A stretch of DNA of 64,000 nt, from assembly GCF_903166585.1 (NCBI RefSeq), contig NZ_CAESCM010000003.1, forward strand, positions 434,001 through 498,000, given 5' to 3'. This document shows, piece after piece, positions 9,409-18,155 of the stretch. The stretch comes from Pedobacter ghigonis. GTDB taxonomy: Bacteria > Bacteroidota > Bacteroidia > Sphingobacteriales > Sphingobacteriaceae. A program made the translations under genes and the position numbers. Below the pieces are notes generated by a model. The model saw nothing but the letters and a program-made list of their open reading frames with translations. It was not told the DNA's origin and did no database searches. The stretch's first letter is position 1. Each line of letters opens with the position of its first letter.

Positions 9409-9427
9409 TTTTTTTAGCATTTAATTT

Positions 9428-9435
9428 TATATTTG
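9428..9435 (+). promoter_or_regulatory. -7 box upstream of ruvB
   Basis: TATATTTG matches TAnnTTTG and ends only 4 bp before the ruvB ATG, so a leaderless transcript is possible. No good -33 TTTG is seen at the expected distance. Confidence 0.4.
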
Positions 9436-9439
9436 TGGT

Positions 9440-10462
9440 ATGAATGAGCATCTAGATCCAAATGCAAGTCACTTAACCCCTACCGATCGCGATATTGAGC
9501 GGGTGTTAAGGCCACAGGCGTTCGAAGATTTTACCGGGCAGGAAAAAGTGATGGAAAACCTGAAAATTTTTGTTCAGGCGGCAAAACTTCGCGGAGAAGC
9601 TTTGGATCATGTACTGTTACATGGCCCTCCGGGATTAGGTAAAACGACACTGTCTCATATCATTGCCAACGAAATGGCAACAGGCATTAAAGTAACCTCT
9701 GGACCAGTATTGGATAAACCCGGCGATTTAGCTGGCTTGTTGACTGGTTTAGATGAAGGTGATATTCTGTTTATAGATGAGATTCACCGCTTATCGCCCC
9801 TGGTTGAAGAGTACCTCTACTCGGCCATGGAGGATTTTAAGATCGACATTATGCTCGAAACCGGCCCTAATGCCCGTTCGGTGCAAATTTCATTGAATCC
9901 CTTTACTTTGGTTGGTGCCACTACCCGTTCGGGTTTGTTAACTGCACCTTTACGTGCACGTTTTGGTATTAATGCACGACTGGCTTATTATGATGCCAAA
10001 TTACTAACTACCATTGTGCTCCGTTCTTCCGAAATCCTGAAAACACCAATCAGTGATGAAGGTGCTTACGAAATTGCCCGCAGAAGTCGCGGTACACCCC
10101 GTATTGCCAATGCCCTCTTGCGTAGGACCCGCGATTTTGCCCAGATTAAAGGAAACGGCACCATCGATCCGGAAATTGCGCGTTATGCTTTAGATGCTTT
10201 AAATGTTGATGAACATGGCTTGGATGAGATGGATAACCGCATCCTGACCACCATTATCGATAAATTTAAAGGCGGTCCGGTGGGCTTAAAAACCATTGCC
10301 ACAGCTGTTGGCGAAGATGAAGGTACTATTGAAGAAGTTTACGAACCGTTTTTAATACAGGAAGGTTATATCATGCGTACTTCGCGCGGCCGCGAGACTA
10401 CCGAAGCAGCTTATAAACATTTGAATAGGAATTATCCCGGGCAAAGCGGAAGGTTGTTTTAA
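9440..10462 (+). CDS. ruvB: Holliday junction branch-migration helicase RuvB
   Basis: A 340-residue AAA+ motor that forms hexameric rings with RuvA and drives branch migration of Holliday junctions. It has the RuvB N-terminal '[14 protein letters not shown]' segment, Walker [10 protein letters not shown] (about 62-70) and Walker [10 protein letters not shown] (about 110-118). Sensor 1 '[20 protein letters not shown]', the arginine finger region '[21 protein letters not shown]' and the C-terminal winged helix '[29 protein letters not shown]' complete it. Full length. ruvA and ruvC are not in the window, as usual for Bacteroidota. Confidence 0.98.
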   Translation: MNEHLDPNASHLTPTDRDIERVLRPQAFEDFTGQEKVMENLKIFVQAAKLRGEALDHVLLHGPPGLGKTTLSHIIANEMATGIKVTSGPVLDKPGDLAGLLTGLDEGDILFIDEIHRLSPLVEEYLYSAMEDFKIDIMLETGPNARSVQISLNPFTLVGATTRSGLLTAPLRARFGINARLAYYDAKLLTTIVLRSSEILKTPISDEGAYEIARRSRGTPRIANALLRRTRDFAQIKGNGTIDPEIARYALDALNVDEHGLDEMDNRILTTIIDKFKGGPVGLKTIATAVGEDEGTIEEVYEPFLIQEGYIMRTSRGRETTEAAYKHLNRNYPGQSGRLF

Positions 10463-10472
10463 GCAATTAATA

Positions 10473-10576
10473 TTTCCCGCAGATTTAAAACGATTAAAAT
10501 CGCAAATCATACAGATTAAATTGCCAGGCATTATCCAATTAAATCTGCGTACCTTATCTGTTAAATCTGCGGGAAA
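10473..10576. repeat. Solo copy of the ~104-bp palindromic 'CCCGCAGATTT' repeat
   Basis: A 15-bp perfect inverted repeat, TTTCCCGCAGATTTA (10473-10487) and TAAATCTGCGGGAAA (10562-10576), bounds a 104-bp element. The ends and length match the units of the arrays at 22.2-23.1 kb and 48.9-49.5 kb. The interior also carries 'CAGATTAAATTG' and 'AATTAAATCTGCG' pieces. It lies 22 bp beyond the stop of the GxxExxY gene and 10 bp after the ruvB stop. Confidence 0.8.
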
Positions 10577-10598
10577 ATAAAAATGTAGTACGGCTTCG

Positions 10599-10979
10599 TC
10601 AATAAAGTCCATACGCTTTCCGAAAAATATTATCTGCAATGTTATCTGTATTAAAGTTGACCAGTAAGCCTAATTTATATCCTGATAACTTTAAATAAGT
10701 AAGCAGTTGTTTGTGGTGCACATTCAAAATAAATTCAACAGATTTTAGTTCAACAACCACCTTTTTTTCTATTACGAGATCAAGTTTGTACCCAACATCC
10801 ACTGTAATTTCTTCATAATACATGGGTAATGAAACTTGTCTTTGTACAAATAATCCAGCCTTTTCAATTTCGTATTGTAATGCCGCTTCATAAGCTGATT
10901 CGAGCAAACCAGGACCAAGTGCATTATAAACATTGAAAATGCTGCCACGCACGATATAAGATATTTCATTTTCAGTCAT
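10599..10979 (-). CDS. GxxExxY family protein
   Basis: A 126-residue protein with the name-giving motif G-LL-E-SA-Y (GPGLLESAYE, residues 22-31). The later segments 'VDVGYKLDLVIEKKVVVELKSVE' and 'HHKQLLTYLKLSGYKLGLLVNFN' resemble a compact PD-(D/E)xK nuclease core: Asp in DLV, then E-L-K. The function of the family is unknown; a nuclease role is inferred from the motif pattern. Length is typical (about 125-130). The gene has no coding partner. Its 3' end points at the solo palindromic repeat, which is worth noting because the same repeat forms arrays elsewhere in the window. Confidence 0.85.
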   Translation of the reverse strand: MTENEISYIVRGSIFNVYNALGPGLLESAYEAALQYEIEKAGLFVQRQVSLPMYYEEITVDVGYKLDLVIEKKVVVELKSVEFILNVHHKQLLTYLKLSGYKLGLLVNFNTDNIADNIFRKAYGLY

Positions 10980-11347
10980 AATTAAACTTAATCATTTCTT
11001 CTAAAAAATTAGTTATCAATTTATTATTCAATCTGACCGGAGCGCTGCATAAATAAGCAATCAATACAAGCTGTAAGGGACACTTGGGAGTATCTGCTGA
11101 AAAGATTGCTTCGCCCTTTCACCTTGCCCCATTTTTCAGCTGGCAATGACGTATAAAAAATCCGTCATTGCGAAGAGGAACGACGAAGCAATCCTTTTTA
11201 CTAATCTTAATGCTGACTATTTAAGATTCAACTATACATTTCAAGTCCTCCCGATCTTAATTTCCCTATCATTTCATTGCAGAAATTTAACATCTCTCTG
11301 AACATTTATAGCCTTTTGGTGTTCATTAGATACAAATCAAACAAGTC
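10980..11347. repeat. Intergenic gap with nested inverted repeat
   Basis: No gene is seen. A nested inverted repeat spans 11104-11193. The outer arms are GATTGCTTCG (11104-11113) and CGAAGCAATC (11184-11193). The inner arms are GCAATGACG (11143-11151) and CGTCATTGC (11163-11171). The right arm contains 'CGTCATTGCGAAGAGGAACG', which I recognise from memory as a piece of a dispersed intergenic repeat seen in many Bacteroidota and other phyla. The rest is AT-rich promoter DNA for the downstream fusion gene. Confidence 0.65.
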
Positions 11348-12856
11348 ATGAATATCGAAATACGTAAACTAACGCTTGAGGATTACGCCGATCTAAAAGA
11401 ATCCATGCTCCAGGCTTACGATAGCATGGGTGGTTCTATCTGGCCTAAATCGAGCATTGCAAAGCTTTTAAATCTTTTTCCTGAAGGACAACTCTGTATT
11501 GCCGTTGATGATAAGGTAGTAGCCTGTTCGCTATCTATAATTGTAGATTACGATGAATATGGCGACCGCCATACCTACAAACTCATTACAGGCGATTATT
11601 CATTCTCTACACATAATCCGAATGGAGATACGCTCTATGGTATTGAGATTTTTGTACACCCCGAATACCGCGGGTTAAGGCTCGGCAGGAGGTTGTACGA
11701 AGCCAGGAAAGAACTCTGCGAAAGTTTAAACCTGAAAAGCATCATTGCTGGTGGTAGAATCCCCGGCTACCATACCTATGCCGAAACTTTAACTCCGAGA
11801 CAATACATTGATAAGGTAAAAGCCAAGGAGATTTACGATCCAACGCTAACTTTTCAGATTTCAAACGATTTTCACGTTAGAAAGGTACTGAAAAACTACC
11901 TGCCAGGCGATAAAGAATCGAAGGAATATGCCACATTAATTGAGTGGAACAATATTTATTACCAGGGAGTTGATGCTTCGGCCCGTTCGGCCATGACCAT
12001 ACGTCTAGGACTAGTGCAATGGCAAATGCGCCTTTTCCCAGATATGGAATCATTTTATGAGCAGGTAGAATTTTTCGTTGATGCTGTAAGCGGATATAAA
12101 TCAGATTTCATCATGTTTCCGGAGTTGTTTAACACCCCTTTACTACAGCCTTACAACCACCTGCCCGAAATTGAAGCCATGCGCAAACTGGCCGAAAAAA
12201 CAGAAGAAATTGTACAGAAAATGCACGAGTATGCATTGAGCTATAATGTAAATATCATTACCGGAAGTATGCCGCTACTTGATAATGGCAAGCTTTATAA
12301 TGCCACTTACCTTTGCCATCGCACCGGAAAAATCGACGAATACCGGAAAATCCACATCACACCAAACGAACAGAAGTATTACGGTATGATTGGTGGCGAC
12401 AAAGTGCAGGTTTTTGATACCGACTGCGGTAAGATAGGAATCTTAATCTGTTATGATGTTGAATTTCCTGAATTGAGCCGCATTTACGCAGACCAGGGCA
12501 TGCAAATATTATTTGTTCCGTTTTTAACCGATACGCAGAATGGTTATACACGCGTTCGCCATTGCGCACAAGCCCGTGCCATCGAAAATGAATGTTATGT
12601 AGCCATTGCCGGGTGTGTGGGCAATTTACCGAAGGTAAACAACATGGATATTCAGTTTGCACAGTCGGCTGTTTTCACGCCGTCAGACTTTGCCTTTCCT
12701 ACCAATGCCATTAAGGCCGAAGCCACTCCCAATACTGAAATGGTTTTGGTGGTTGATGTAGACCTGCACCTGCTTGATGAGCTTCACCATTATGGTACAG
12801 TAAAAGTATTAAAAGATAGAAGAACCGACCTTTATCAGGTTAAACTTCTGAAATAA
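11348..12856 (+). CDS. GNAT acetyltransferase-nitrilase fusion protein
   Basis: A 502-residue two-domain protein. Residues 1 to about 205 form a GNAT N-acetyltransferase, with the acetyl-CoA loop in 'IFVHPEYRGLRLGRRLYEARKEL' (Q/RxxGxG/A-like). Residues about 218-500 form a carbon-nitrogen hydrolase with the full catalytic triad: Glu259 in FPELF, Lys334 in YRKIH, and Cys368 in LICYDVEFPEL. The arrangement is a known fusion in Bacteroidota and other phyla. Its substrate is not established; deamidation of an amide or omega-amide coupled to acetylation is a guess. It stands alone, and ends at a terminator shared with the convergent small gene. Confidence 0.92.
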   Translation: MNIEIRKLTLEDYADLKESMLQAYDSMGGSIWPKSSIAKLLNLFPEGQLCIAVDDKVVACSLSIIVDYDEYGDRHTYKLITGDYSFSTHNPNGDTLYGIEIFVHPEYRGLRLGRRLYEARKELCESLNLKSIIAGGRIPGYHTYAETLTPRQYIDKVKAKEIYDPTLTFQISNDFHVRKVLKNYLPGDKESKEYATLIEWNNIYYQGVDASARSAMTIRLGLVQWQMRLFPDMESFYEQVEFFVDAVSGYKSDFIMFPELFNTPLLQPYNHLPEIEAMRKLAEKTEEIVQKMHEYALSYNVNIITGSMPLLDNGKLYNATYLCHRTGKIDEYRKIHITPNEQKYYGMIGGDKVQVFDTDCGKIGILICYDVEFPELSRIYADQGMQILFVPFLTDTQNGYTRVRHCAQARAIENECYVAIAGCVGNLPKVNNMDIQFAQSAVFTPSDFAFPTNAIKAEATPNTEMVLVVDVDLHLLDELHHYGTVKVLKDRRTDLYQVKLLK

Positions 12857-12863
12857 AAACAAA

Positions 12864-12894
12864 AATGCCGGTCGCTATTATTGCAACCGGCATT
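12864..12894. terminator. Bidirectional hairpin terminator
   Basis: Stem AATGCCGGT (12864-12872) / ACCGGCATT (12886-12894) with a 13-base loop lies between two convergent genes, 8 bp past the stop of the GNAT-nitrilase gene. Confidence 0.75.
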
Positions 12895-12913
12895 CAATCG
12901 GTACTAAAGCTAG

Positions 12914-13120
12914 TTATTTACGCATAGCGAACCAAACGATTAAAGCAATGATAATCAGTATTGGTAAAACCCATTTCAAGGCCTGTCCTGCCCCATTTAC
13001 ATCTTTCTCAGTAACTGCGGGTTTTGCTGGCCCGGGGTTTTCTTTATGGCTTTCGTAATCTTTTTCTATAGGTCTGTGAGCTCCTCCAGTTTCCGTATGT
13101 TTTGGATCTATATTTTCCAT
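12914..13120 (-). CDS. Small membrane protein, function unknown
   Basis: A 68-residue protein with a hydrophilic, Pro- and charge-rich N-terminal 45 residues. One C-terminal membrane helix (WVLPILIIIALIVWFAM, about 50-66) ends in Arg-Lys, so it is probably tail-anchored in the inner membrane. I recognise no named family. The clean start, the shared terminator and the clear membrane helix argue that it is a real gene. It is convergent with the GNAT-nitrilase gene and stands alone. Confidence 0.65.
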   Translation of the reverse strand: MENIDPKHTETGGAHRPIEKDYESHKENPGPAKPAVTEKDVNGAGQALKWVLPILIIIALIVWFAMRK

Positions 13121-13241
13121 GATATTAAACGTTAAATGTGTGCCTAGTTGGTCAAATTCCGGTTCTTAAAAAACTATAAGCTATTTTTTAGTTTCTGTAT
13201 TTAGAACAAGCGATTAGTAAAAATGTTTTAATGCTAAGCCT

Positions 13242-13249
13242 TATCTTTG
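13242..13249 (+). promoter_or_regulatory. -7 box upstream of queG
   Basis: TATCTTTG fits TAnnTTTG and lies 7 bp before the GTG start of queG, again suggesting an almost leaderless mRNA. No convincing -33 element is seen. Confidence 0.4.
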
Positions 13250-13256
13250 CAAACTG

Positions 13257-14192
13257 GTGTATAACAATTCTGCAAAATATAGTCAACTGATAAAAGACGA
13301 AGCGCTCCGTTTGGGCTTTCTGTCGTGCGGTATTGCGAAAGCAGAATTTCTGGAGGAAGAAGCGCCACGCCTGGAGAAATGGCTGAGCCAAAACCACCAT
13401 GGCGAAATGAAGTACATGGAAAACTACTTCGATAAGCGACTCGACCCGAGGCTGTTGGTTGACGGTGCAAAATCGGTGATCTCACTTTCGTTAAACTACT
13501 ATACAAACGAAACACAAAATGACCCCAATGCGCCAAAAATCTCTAAATACGCTTACGGACAAGATTACCATACCGTAATAAAAGATAAGCTTAAAGAACT
13601 TACCCATTTTATAGAAACGAACATTGGTGAGGTTTCGGGCAGGGCTTTTGTAGATTCGGCACCGGTTTTAGATCGTGCCTGGGCAAAAAAATCGGGTATT
13701 GGCTGGATTGGTAAAAATTCGAACCTGATTAGCAAAAACAACGGTTCTTTTTTCTTTCTGGCCGAGTTAATTATAGATCTGGAGCTGGATTACGACCACC
13801 CTTACCAGGCCGATTACTGTGGTAGCTGCACACGGTGTTTGGATGCCTGTCCAACGGATGCGATTATTGCCCCACAGGTTGTTGATGGTACCAAATGCAT
13901 ATCTTACCTAACCATTGAGCTTAAAAACGAGATCCCTGGCGAATTTAAAGACAAGATGAGCAACTGGATGTTTGGCTGCGACATTTGTCAGGATGTTTGC
14001 CCCTGGAACCGCTTTTCGAAAGTACATAATGAAGCAGCCTTTAAACCCGAAAATGGTTTGCTGGATTTGAACGCCAAAGACCTGACTGAAATAACTGACG
14101 AAGTTTTTAAAAAGGTTTTCAAAGGCTCTGCAGTTAAACGTACTAAGTTTGCCGGGTTAAAACGGAATATTGATTTTTTAAAGCCTGAATAA
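13257..14192 (+). CDS. queG: Epoxyqueuosine reductase
   Basis: A 311-residue cobalamin- and iron-sulfur-dependent enzyme that reduces epoxyqueuosine to queuosine in the wobble position of GUN-anticodon tRNAs. The N-terminal half has '[12 protein letters not shown]' and '[16 protein letters not shown]', typical of the B12-binding QueG core. Two 4Fe-4S sets follow: [12 protein letters not shown] (about 191-202) and [10 protein letters not shown] (about 241-250). The start is a GTG at 13257, chosen because it follows the -7 box and gives the usual N-terminus ([14 protein letters not shown]). The stop codon directly abuts the ATG of the next gene, so the two are probably co-transcribed. QueA, the preceding pathway step, is at 46.8 kb. 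Confidence 0.96.
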   Translation: MYNNSAKYSQLIKDEALRLGFLSCGIAKAEFLEEEAPRLEKWLSQNHHGEMKYMENYFDKRLDPRLLVDGAKSVISLSLNYYTNETQNDPNAPKISKYAYGQDYHTVIKDKLKELTHFIETNIGEVSGRAFVDSAPVLDRAWAKKSGIGWIGKNSNLISKNNGSFFFLAELIIDLELDYDHPYQADYCGSCTRCLDACPTDAIIAPQVVDGTKCISYLTIELKNEIPGEFKDKMSNWMFGCDICQDVCPWNRFSKVHNEAAFKPENGLLDLNAKDLTEITDEVFKKVFKGSAVKRTKFAGLKRNIDFLKPE

Positions 14193-15044
14193 ATGAAAGG
14201 TTTGCTCACTGTTTTATTGTTGCTTACAACTTTCTCCTTTGCAAGCGCTCAGGAGCTCAAACTCCCCAAAAGAAAATTAAATGCCTTAACCGGCAAAGCA
14301 TTTGCACTTAGTATCAGCGATAGCAGTCTCAGCTTAGTGAATCGTGAAAAAATCATATTCAGGGAAATTAAAAAAGGTAACATCCCGGATTTCTTAAGAA
14401 AACTGGTGCCTATGGACACACAGTGGACTAATCAGGTAAGTAATCAGACTTACCAAATCCGCTATTATGTGCTTCCAGATTATTTTGCCATCGGCAATAA
14501 CAACGATTATTTTTATGTCCCGATGACACCCATATTGGCTCAAAAGGTTGCAAGGCTTGCCAAATGTTTGCTCCCTACTAAAACCATTGTCGATCATATT
14601 TATAGCAAGGCTACGATAAAACTAAACCCTCAACCTATACCACCAACAAGGGCAATGACCACCTTACCTGTTTTTATCGCGCATACCGATTCAATACAGC
14701 AGCAGCTTAAAAGCTTGTTTCCTGATCATCAACCGGGGAGCCTGACTGCCGGAGATAAAAAAGACATTATTATTTCGAATAAAATTTACGGAGAAACAAC
14801 ACCCAGGGTAGTAATTTATGGCTGGCATAAACCAGATGGCAAAGCCATACAGCCGGTTTATAATAAGCATACTAATACCTGGGCCGACTATAGTCATGGA
14901 CTGAGGTTAATCCAGAATAAAATTTACATCAACAATAAAAAAGCCTCCCTTAAAAAAGTTTTAAAGGAGGCTGAAATATGTGATGCTTTCAGTAATGAAG
15001 GCCCGATTAACAAGCCGTATTATCCGATATTTAAATCCTACTAG
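14193..15044 (+). CDS. Secreted protein of unknown function
   Basis: A 283-residue predicted periplasmic or secreted protein. It has a clear signal peptide (MKGLLTVLLLLTTFSFASA-Q, cleavage near residue 19). I recognise no named domain. A conserved-looking C-terminal part contains 'VVIYGWHKPDGKAIQPVYN' and 'WADYSHGLRLIQNKIYIN'. The DYSHG stretch resembles segments I have seen in other uncharacterised Bacteroidota and Planctomycetes proteins. The ATG immediately follows the queG stop with no spacer. It converges on the M1 peptidase gene, and the two stop codons overlap by 4 bp. Confidence 0.75.
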   Translation: MKGLLTVLLLLTTFSFASAQELKLPKRKLNALTGKAFALSISDSSLSLVNREKIIFREIKKGNIPDFLRKLVPMDTQWTNQVSNQTYQIRYYVLPDYFAIGNNNDYFYVPMTPILAQKVARLAKCLLPTKTIVDHIYSKATIKLNPQPIPPTRAMTTLPVFIAHTDSIQQQLKSLFPDHQPGSLTAGDKKDIIISNKIYGETTPRVVIYGWHKPDGKAIQPVYNKHTNTWADYSHGLRLIQNKIYINNKKASLKKVLKEAEICDAFSNEGPINKPYYPIFKSY

Positions 15045-16900
15045 TTTACAGAGAAACTATTATCGCTCTTAACCTTATCGGGTACATGTGCGCTTCCCAT
15101 TACTACTTTGGATAGTTTCTTAGTGGTTTTAATTTCAATTTTTACCTGCTGATCACCTTTTTCCCAAACTCCAATGGTACTGTGGTGCTTTTCAGCACTC
15201 CCATCAGCATAAGTTAAAGTTAAATCGATAGGCAAAGGTTTAATGCTTTTATTTTCAATTGTAATTACATAACCATTGCTGCTTTTATCTACCGCTTTTA
15301 TGGCCATATCAGTTACGCCACTTTCAAAAAACCAGGCTTTCCAAAACCAGTTTAAGTTTTTGCCGCTACCTTCGTTCATGCTGTTGAAGAAATCGTATGG
15401 CATGGGATGCTTGCCGTTCCAGTTTCTGATATAGGTATGTAAAGCTTTAATAAACAATTCATCGCCCAGATAATCTTTCACAAACAAATAAGCCAAACCA
15501 GGTTTAGGATAGGAATTGGTGAAAGTACCCGATCCTTTCAAATCAGGAGTTAAGGTCATAATCGGGCTATCGTCTTTACCGCCCGAGGTAGATGCTGTTG
15601 GCTGCACACCATATTCATCAACAATAGTCGAATCAATCATCGGCGATATAAGCCACTCACCTATGGTTGCCCAACCTTCGTCCATCCAACCGTATTTTGT
15701 TTCGTTAATACCCATGTAAAACGGAAACATGGTATGGAAAATTTCGTGGTCGGTTAGGGTAATGGCATCAGTACGGTTATCAACCGGGTTATCGTTTACC
15801 ATCATCGGGTACTCCATCTGGTCTAAACCATCAAAAATCGTTTCGTGGTTGTATGGAAAAGGCCATTTCGGAAAAGTATAACTCATTGATTCGACGGTTT
15901 TACGCGCAAAATCAATCACTTCGTAGTAATCTTTGTGTTTTGGATTAAAAACAGCGTCCACTCGGGTACGTCGTTTAGTTTTGGGGTCTACCACCAAACT
16001 GCTCGATTTCCAGAGGTAATGATCGCTCAAAGCGAACACAAAATCGGTCACATTTTTTGCTTCAAATTTAAAAGTATTAAACGCATTAGGCTGGGTTACT
16101 TTCTTATCAGCCAGATCTTTACCTGTAATCACATCAATTACAGCATCATTCTTCTCAGCCGATAACATTCTGGCTACAATATCTTTCTGAAAAACCTCGT
16201 TTGGATTTTTCAAATCACCTGTGGCCCAAACGCCATAACCGCCGGGTACAGTAATGGCCGCATTAAACTGGTCGAAGTCGTTGTAAAACTCTTCCGCTCC
16301 GGTATAGGGAAATTTGTTCCAGCCGTCTACATCATCGTAAACAGCAATGCGCGGAAAGAAATAAGCCACAAAGTGAGATCCTTCATCTACCTGACCTGTA
16401 CGCATATGCGAACCCTTATTTAAAGTATAATTATAGTCAACACTAAAGCTAATGGTTTTACCGGGCAACACAGCAGGCACGTCGACTGTCATGTTGGTAC
16501 CGTCAATTTTAAAACCGGTGATGGTTTTACCGTTGGCAGCCAGCTTATCAATGGTTACACCTTCGCCTAAATCAGACTCCGAGAATTTGGCTTTCCTTGG
16601 TGTTCCTTTTTTGTAAAGATTAGGGTAAAGCTTAAACCAGATTTCCTTTAAAGTATCGGGGCTATTATTGGTATAAACAACCTGTACTTTACCTTTTAAC
16701 AAACGGCTAACCGGATTAAAATCTACCTGAATATCATACTTTGATGAATTTTGCCAGTAATGTTTACCAGGCTTACCACTGGTACTCCGGGTTTCCTTCT
16801 GATAGGTTTGCTGAAATACGGGCTCAATTGGTAATTGCGTTTGCGCATTGGCGCATATTGCTGAACACAGTAAGAGGCTTAATAACTTTATAATTTTCAT
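15041..16900 (-). CDS. Secreted M1 family metallopeptidase
   Basis: A 619-residue zinc aminopeptidase-type protein with a signal peptide (residues 1-19, ANA-Q), so it should be periplasmic or secreted. The gluzincin motif is HEIFH followed after 18 residues by the third zinc ligand (WMDEGWA), i.e. HExxH-x18-E. The exopeptidase GxMEN-like segment is 'GLDQMEYPMM'. The N-terminal domain (about 45-240) has the M1 beta-sandwich pattern with 'VVYTNNSPDTLKEIWFKLYPNLY'. Family role: release of N-terminal residues from peptides; the substrate is unknown. It stands alone, tail to tail with the secreted unknown. Confidence 0.93.
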   Translation of the reverse strand: MKIIKLLSLLLCSAICANAQTQLPIEPVFQQTYQKETRSTSGKPGKHYWQNSSKYDIQVDFNPVSRLLKGKVQVVYTNNSPDTLKEIWFKLYPNLYKKGTPRKAKFSESDLGEGVTIDKLAANGKTITGFKIDGTNMTVDVPAVLPGKTISFSVDYNYTLNKGSHMRTGQVDEGSHFVAYFFPRIAVYDDVDGWNKFPYTGAEEFYNDFDQFNAAITVPGGYGVWATGDLKNPNEVFQKDIVARMLSAEKNDAVIDVITGKDLADKKVTQPNAFNTFKFEAKNVTDFVFALSDHYLWKSSSLVVDPKTKRRTRVDAVFNPKHKDYYEVIDFARKTVESMSYTFPKWPFPYNHETIFDGLDQMEYPMMVNDNPVDNRTDAITLTDHEIFHTMFPFYMGINETKYGWMDEGWATIGEWLISPMIDSTIVDEYGVQPTASTSGGKDDSPIMTLTPDLKGSGTFTNSYPKPGLAYLFVKDYLGDELFIKALHTYIRNWNGKHPMPYDFFNSMNEGSGKNLNWFWKAWFFESGVTDMAIKAVDKSSNGYVITIENKSIKPLPIDLTLTYADGSAEKHHSTIGVWEKGDQQVKIEIKTTKKLSKVVMGSAHVPDKVKSDNSFSVN

Positions 16901-17017
16901 TCTTAGGGCTTAGAGCATGGCGCTGGGCGTTTAGCATTCGACTTAATTTAACTGAACAATTTAATTAAGCAATACAACAATTAACCAGTTAACCGATTTA
17001 AACAATTAACCAACAAT
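16901..17017. repeat. Spacer with a 'GGCGTTTAGC' repeat word
   Basis: The gap between the M1 peptidase and the exonuclease holds GGGCGTTTAGCATTCG and repeated AATTAACC words. The GGCGTTTAGC word recurs as a hairpin at 47874-47901 and in related form before the deoxynucleoside kinase gene (53584-53645). That points to a small dispersed intergenic repeat. Confidence 0.45.
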
Positions 17018-17971
17018 CTACTTTCCAAATTTCATTTTCAGCTGCTCCAACATATCCGTGTTGATTGGCTGTGCAGGTTTCTCTGGTTTTGGCTGAGGTC
17101 TTTTTTGAAATTGTGGTTTATTAGCTGGTGCACTGTTCTGAGGTCTGGCGCCTTTATTTTCGTTCTTCTTAGCGTTAAACTTCGCCCACTCCTCGTCTAG
17201 TTTCTTTTTAGTGTATAACGGAAAATCGCCTTGTTTCATCCAGGCGTAATAGCTTGGCTCTACAGCAAACACCTGTGCAGTTGTTTTGCCTTTATGTTTA
17301 CCGAAATTGAAGCATACCTCATTATTATCGTTGTATACCATACGACCGGCAAAATCAACAGGTTTATTGATATTGGTAAAAACATGGAGTGCATCCACGT
17401 CATTCACTACAGGAATGCTTTTTTCCCCTTGTTTGTTTTCAAACTCGGTTTCTTTATACATTTCCAATTGTCCGAGTAATACTTTGTAAGTAGCAATTAC
17501 ATCAGCTTCGGCAGCATGGGCATTAACTAAATCCTCCTGACAGTAAAATTTATAGGCAGCCTTTAAGGTGCGTTGCTCCATTTGGTGGAATATGTTTTGT
17601 ACATCCACAAACTTCCGGTCGTTCATATCAAAATCAACCTCGGCTCTTAAAAATTCTTCTAAAAGCATAGGGATATCAAATTTATTCGAGTTATACCCAG
17701 CCAAATCGCTATCACCAATAAAGTCTGCAATTTCTACAGCCAAAGCTTTGAAAGTAGGTTCATTTGCAATATCTTCATCGTAAATGCCATGAATAAGGGA
17801 AGTTTGTAAAGGGATAGGCATTTCTGGATTTACACGCCAGGTTTTAACAGTTTCAGAACCATCTGGCATGGCTTTTAAAATTGCAATTTCTACAATTCTA
17901 TCGGCTCCAACATTTATTCCAGTAGCTTCTAAATCAAAAAATGCTAAAGGGCGCTTTAAATTTAATTTCAT
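17018..17971 (-). CDS. DEDDh 3'-5' exonuclease (DnaQ-like)
   Basis: A 317-residue exonuclease of the DNA polymerase III epsilon type. Exo I is FFDLEATG (Asp13, Glu15). The Exo II region is 'LAGYNSNKFDIPML', and Exo III is 'NAHAAEADVIATY' with the catalytic His and Asp. The middle segment 'VCFNFGKHKGKTTAQVFAVEPSYYAWM' (about 220-247) is a DUF3820-like module found after such exonucleases. The last 60 residues are a Pro/Lys/Gln-rich flexible tail. It is too long to be the bare proofreading subunit, so a repair or RNA-processing role is as likely. It stands alone. Confidence 0.9.
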   Translation of the reverse strand: MKLNLKRPLAFFDLEATGINVGADRIVEIAILKAMPDGSETVKTWRVNPEMPIPLQTSLIHGIYDEDIANEPTFKALAVEIADFIGDSDLAGYNSNKFDIPMLLEEFLRAEVDFDMNDRKFVDVQNIFHQMEQRTLKAAYKFYCQEDLVNAHAAEADVIATYKVLLGQLEMYKETEFENKQGEKSIPVVNDVDALHVFTNINKPVDFAGRMVYNDNNEVCFNFGKHKGKTTAQVFAVEPSYYAWMKQGDFPLYTKKKLDEEWAKFNAKKNENKGARPQNSAPANKPQFQKRPQPKPEKPAQPINTDMLEQLKMKFGK

Positions 17972-18155
17972 TTCTTTTGATGTGAGATTAGCGACATTAG
18001 ATTTGGGATCGGCATGTCAAATTCTTTTTTCCAAAAATGCTAAAAAGGTTTCATTAGTTCTATAAAACCACTTTATTAATTTATAAATTTAATTTTCAAA
18101 TTATTTTAGAATCTTAATTGCTACACCTAAATTGCGCCAATTTATATACGCTCTA

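Noticed and set aside
10352..10639. Minus-strand reading frame of 95 codons
   Set aside because: It runs through the end of ruvB, the solo palindrome and the end of the GxxExxY gene, with no independent support.
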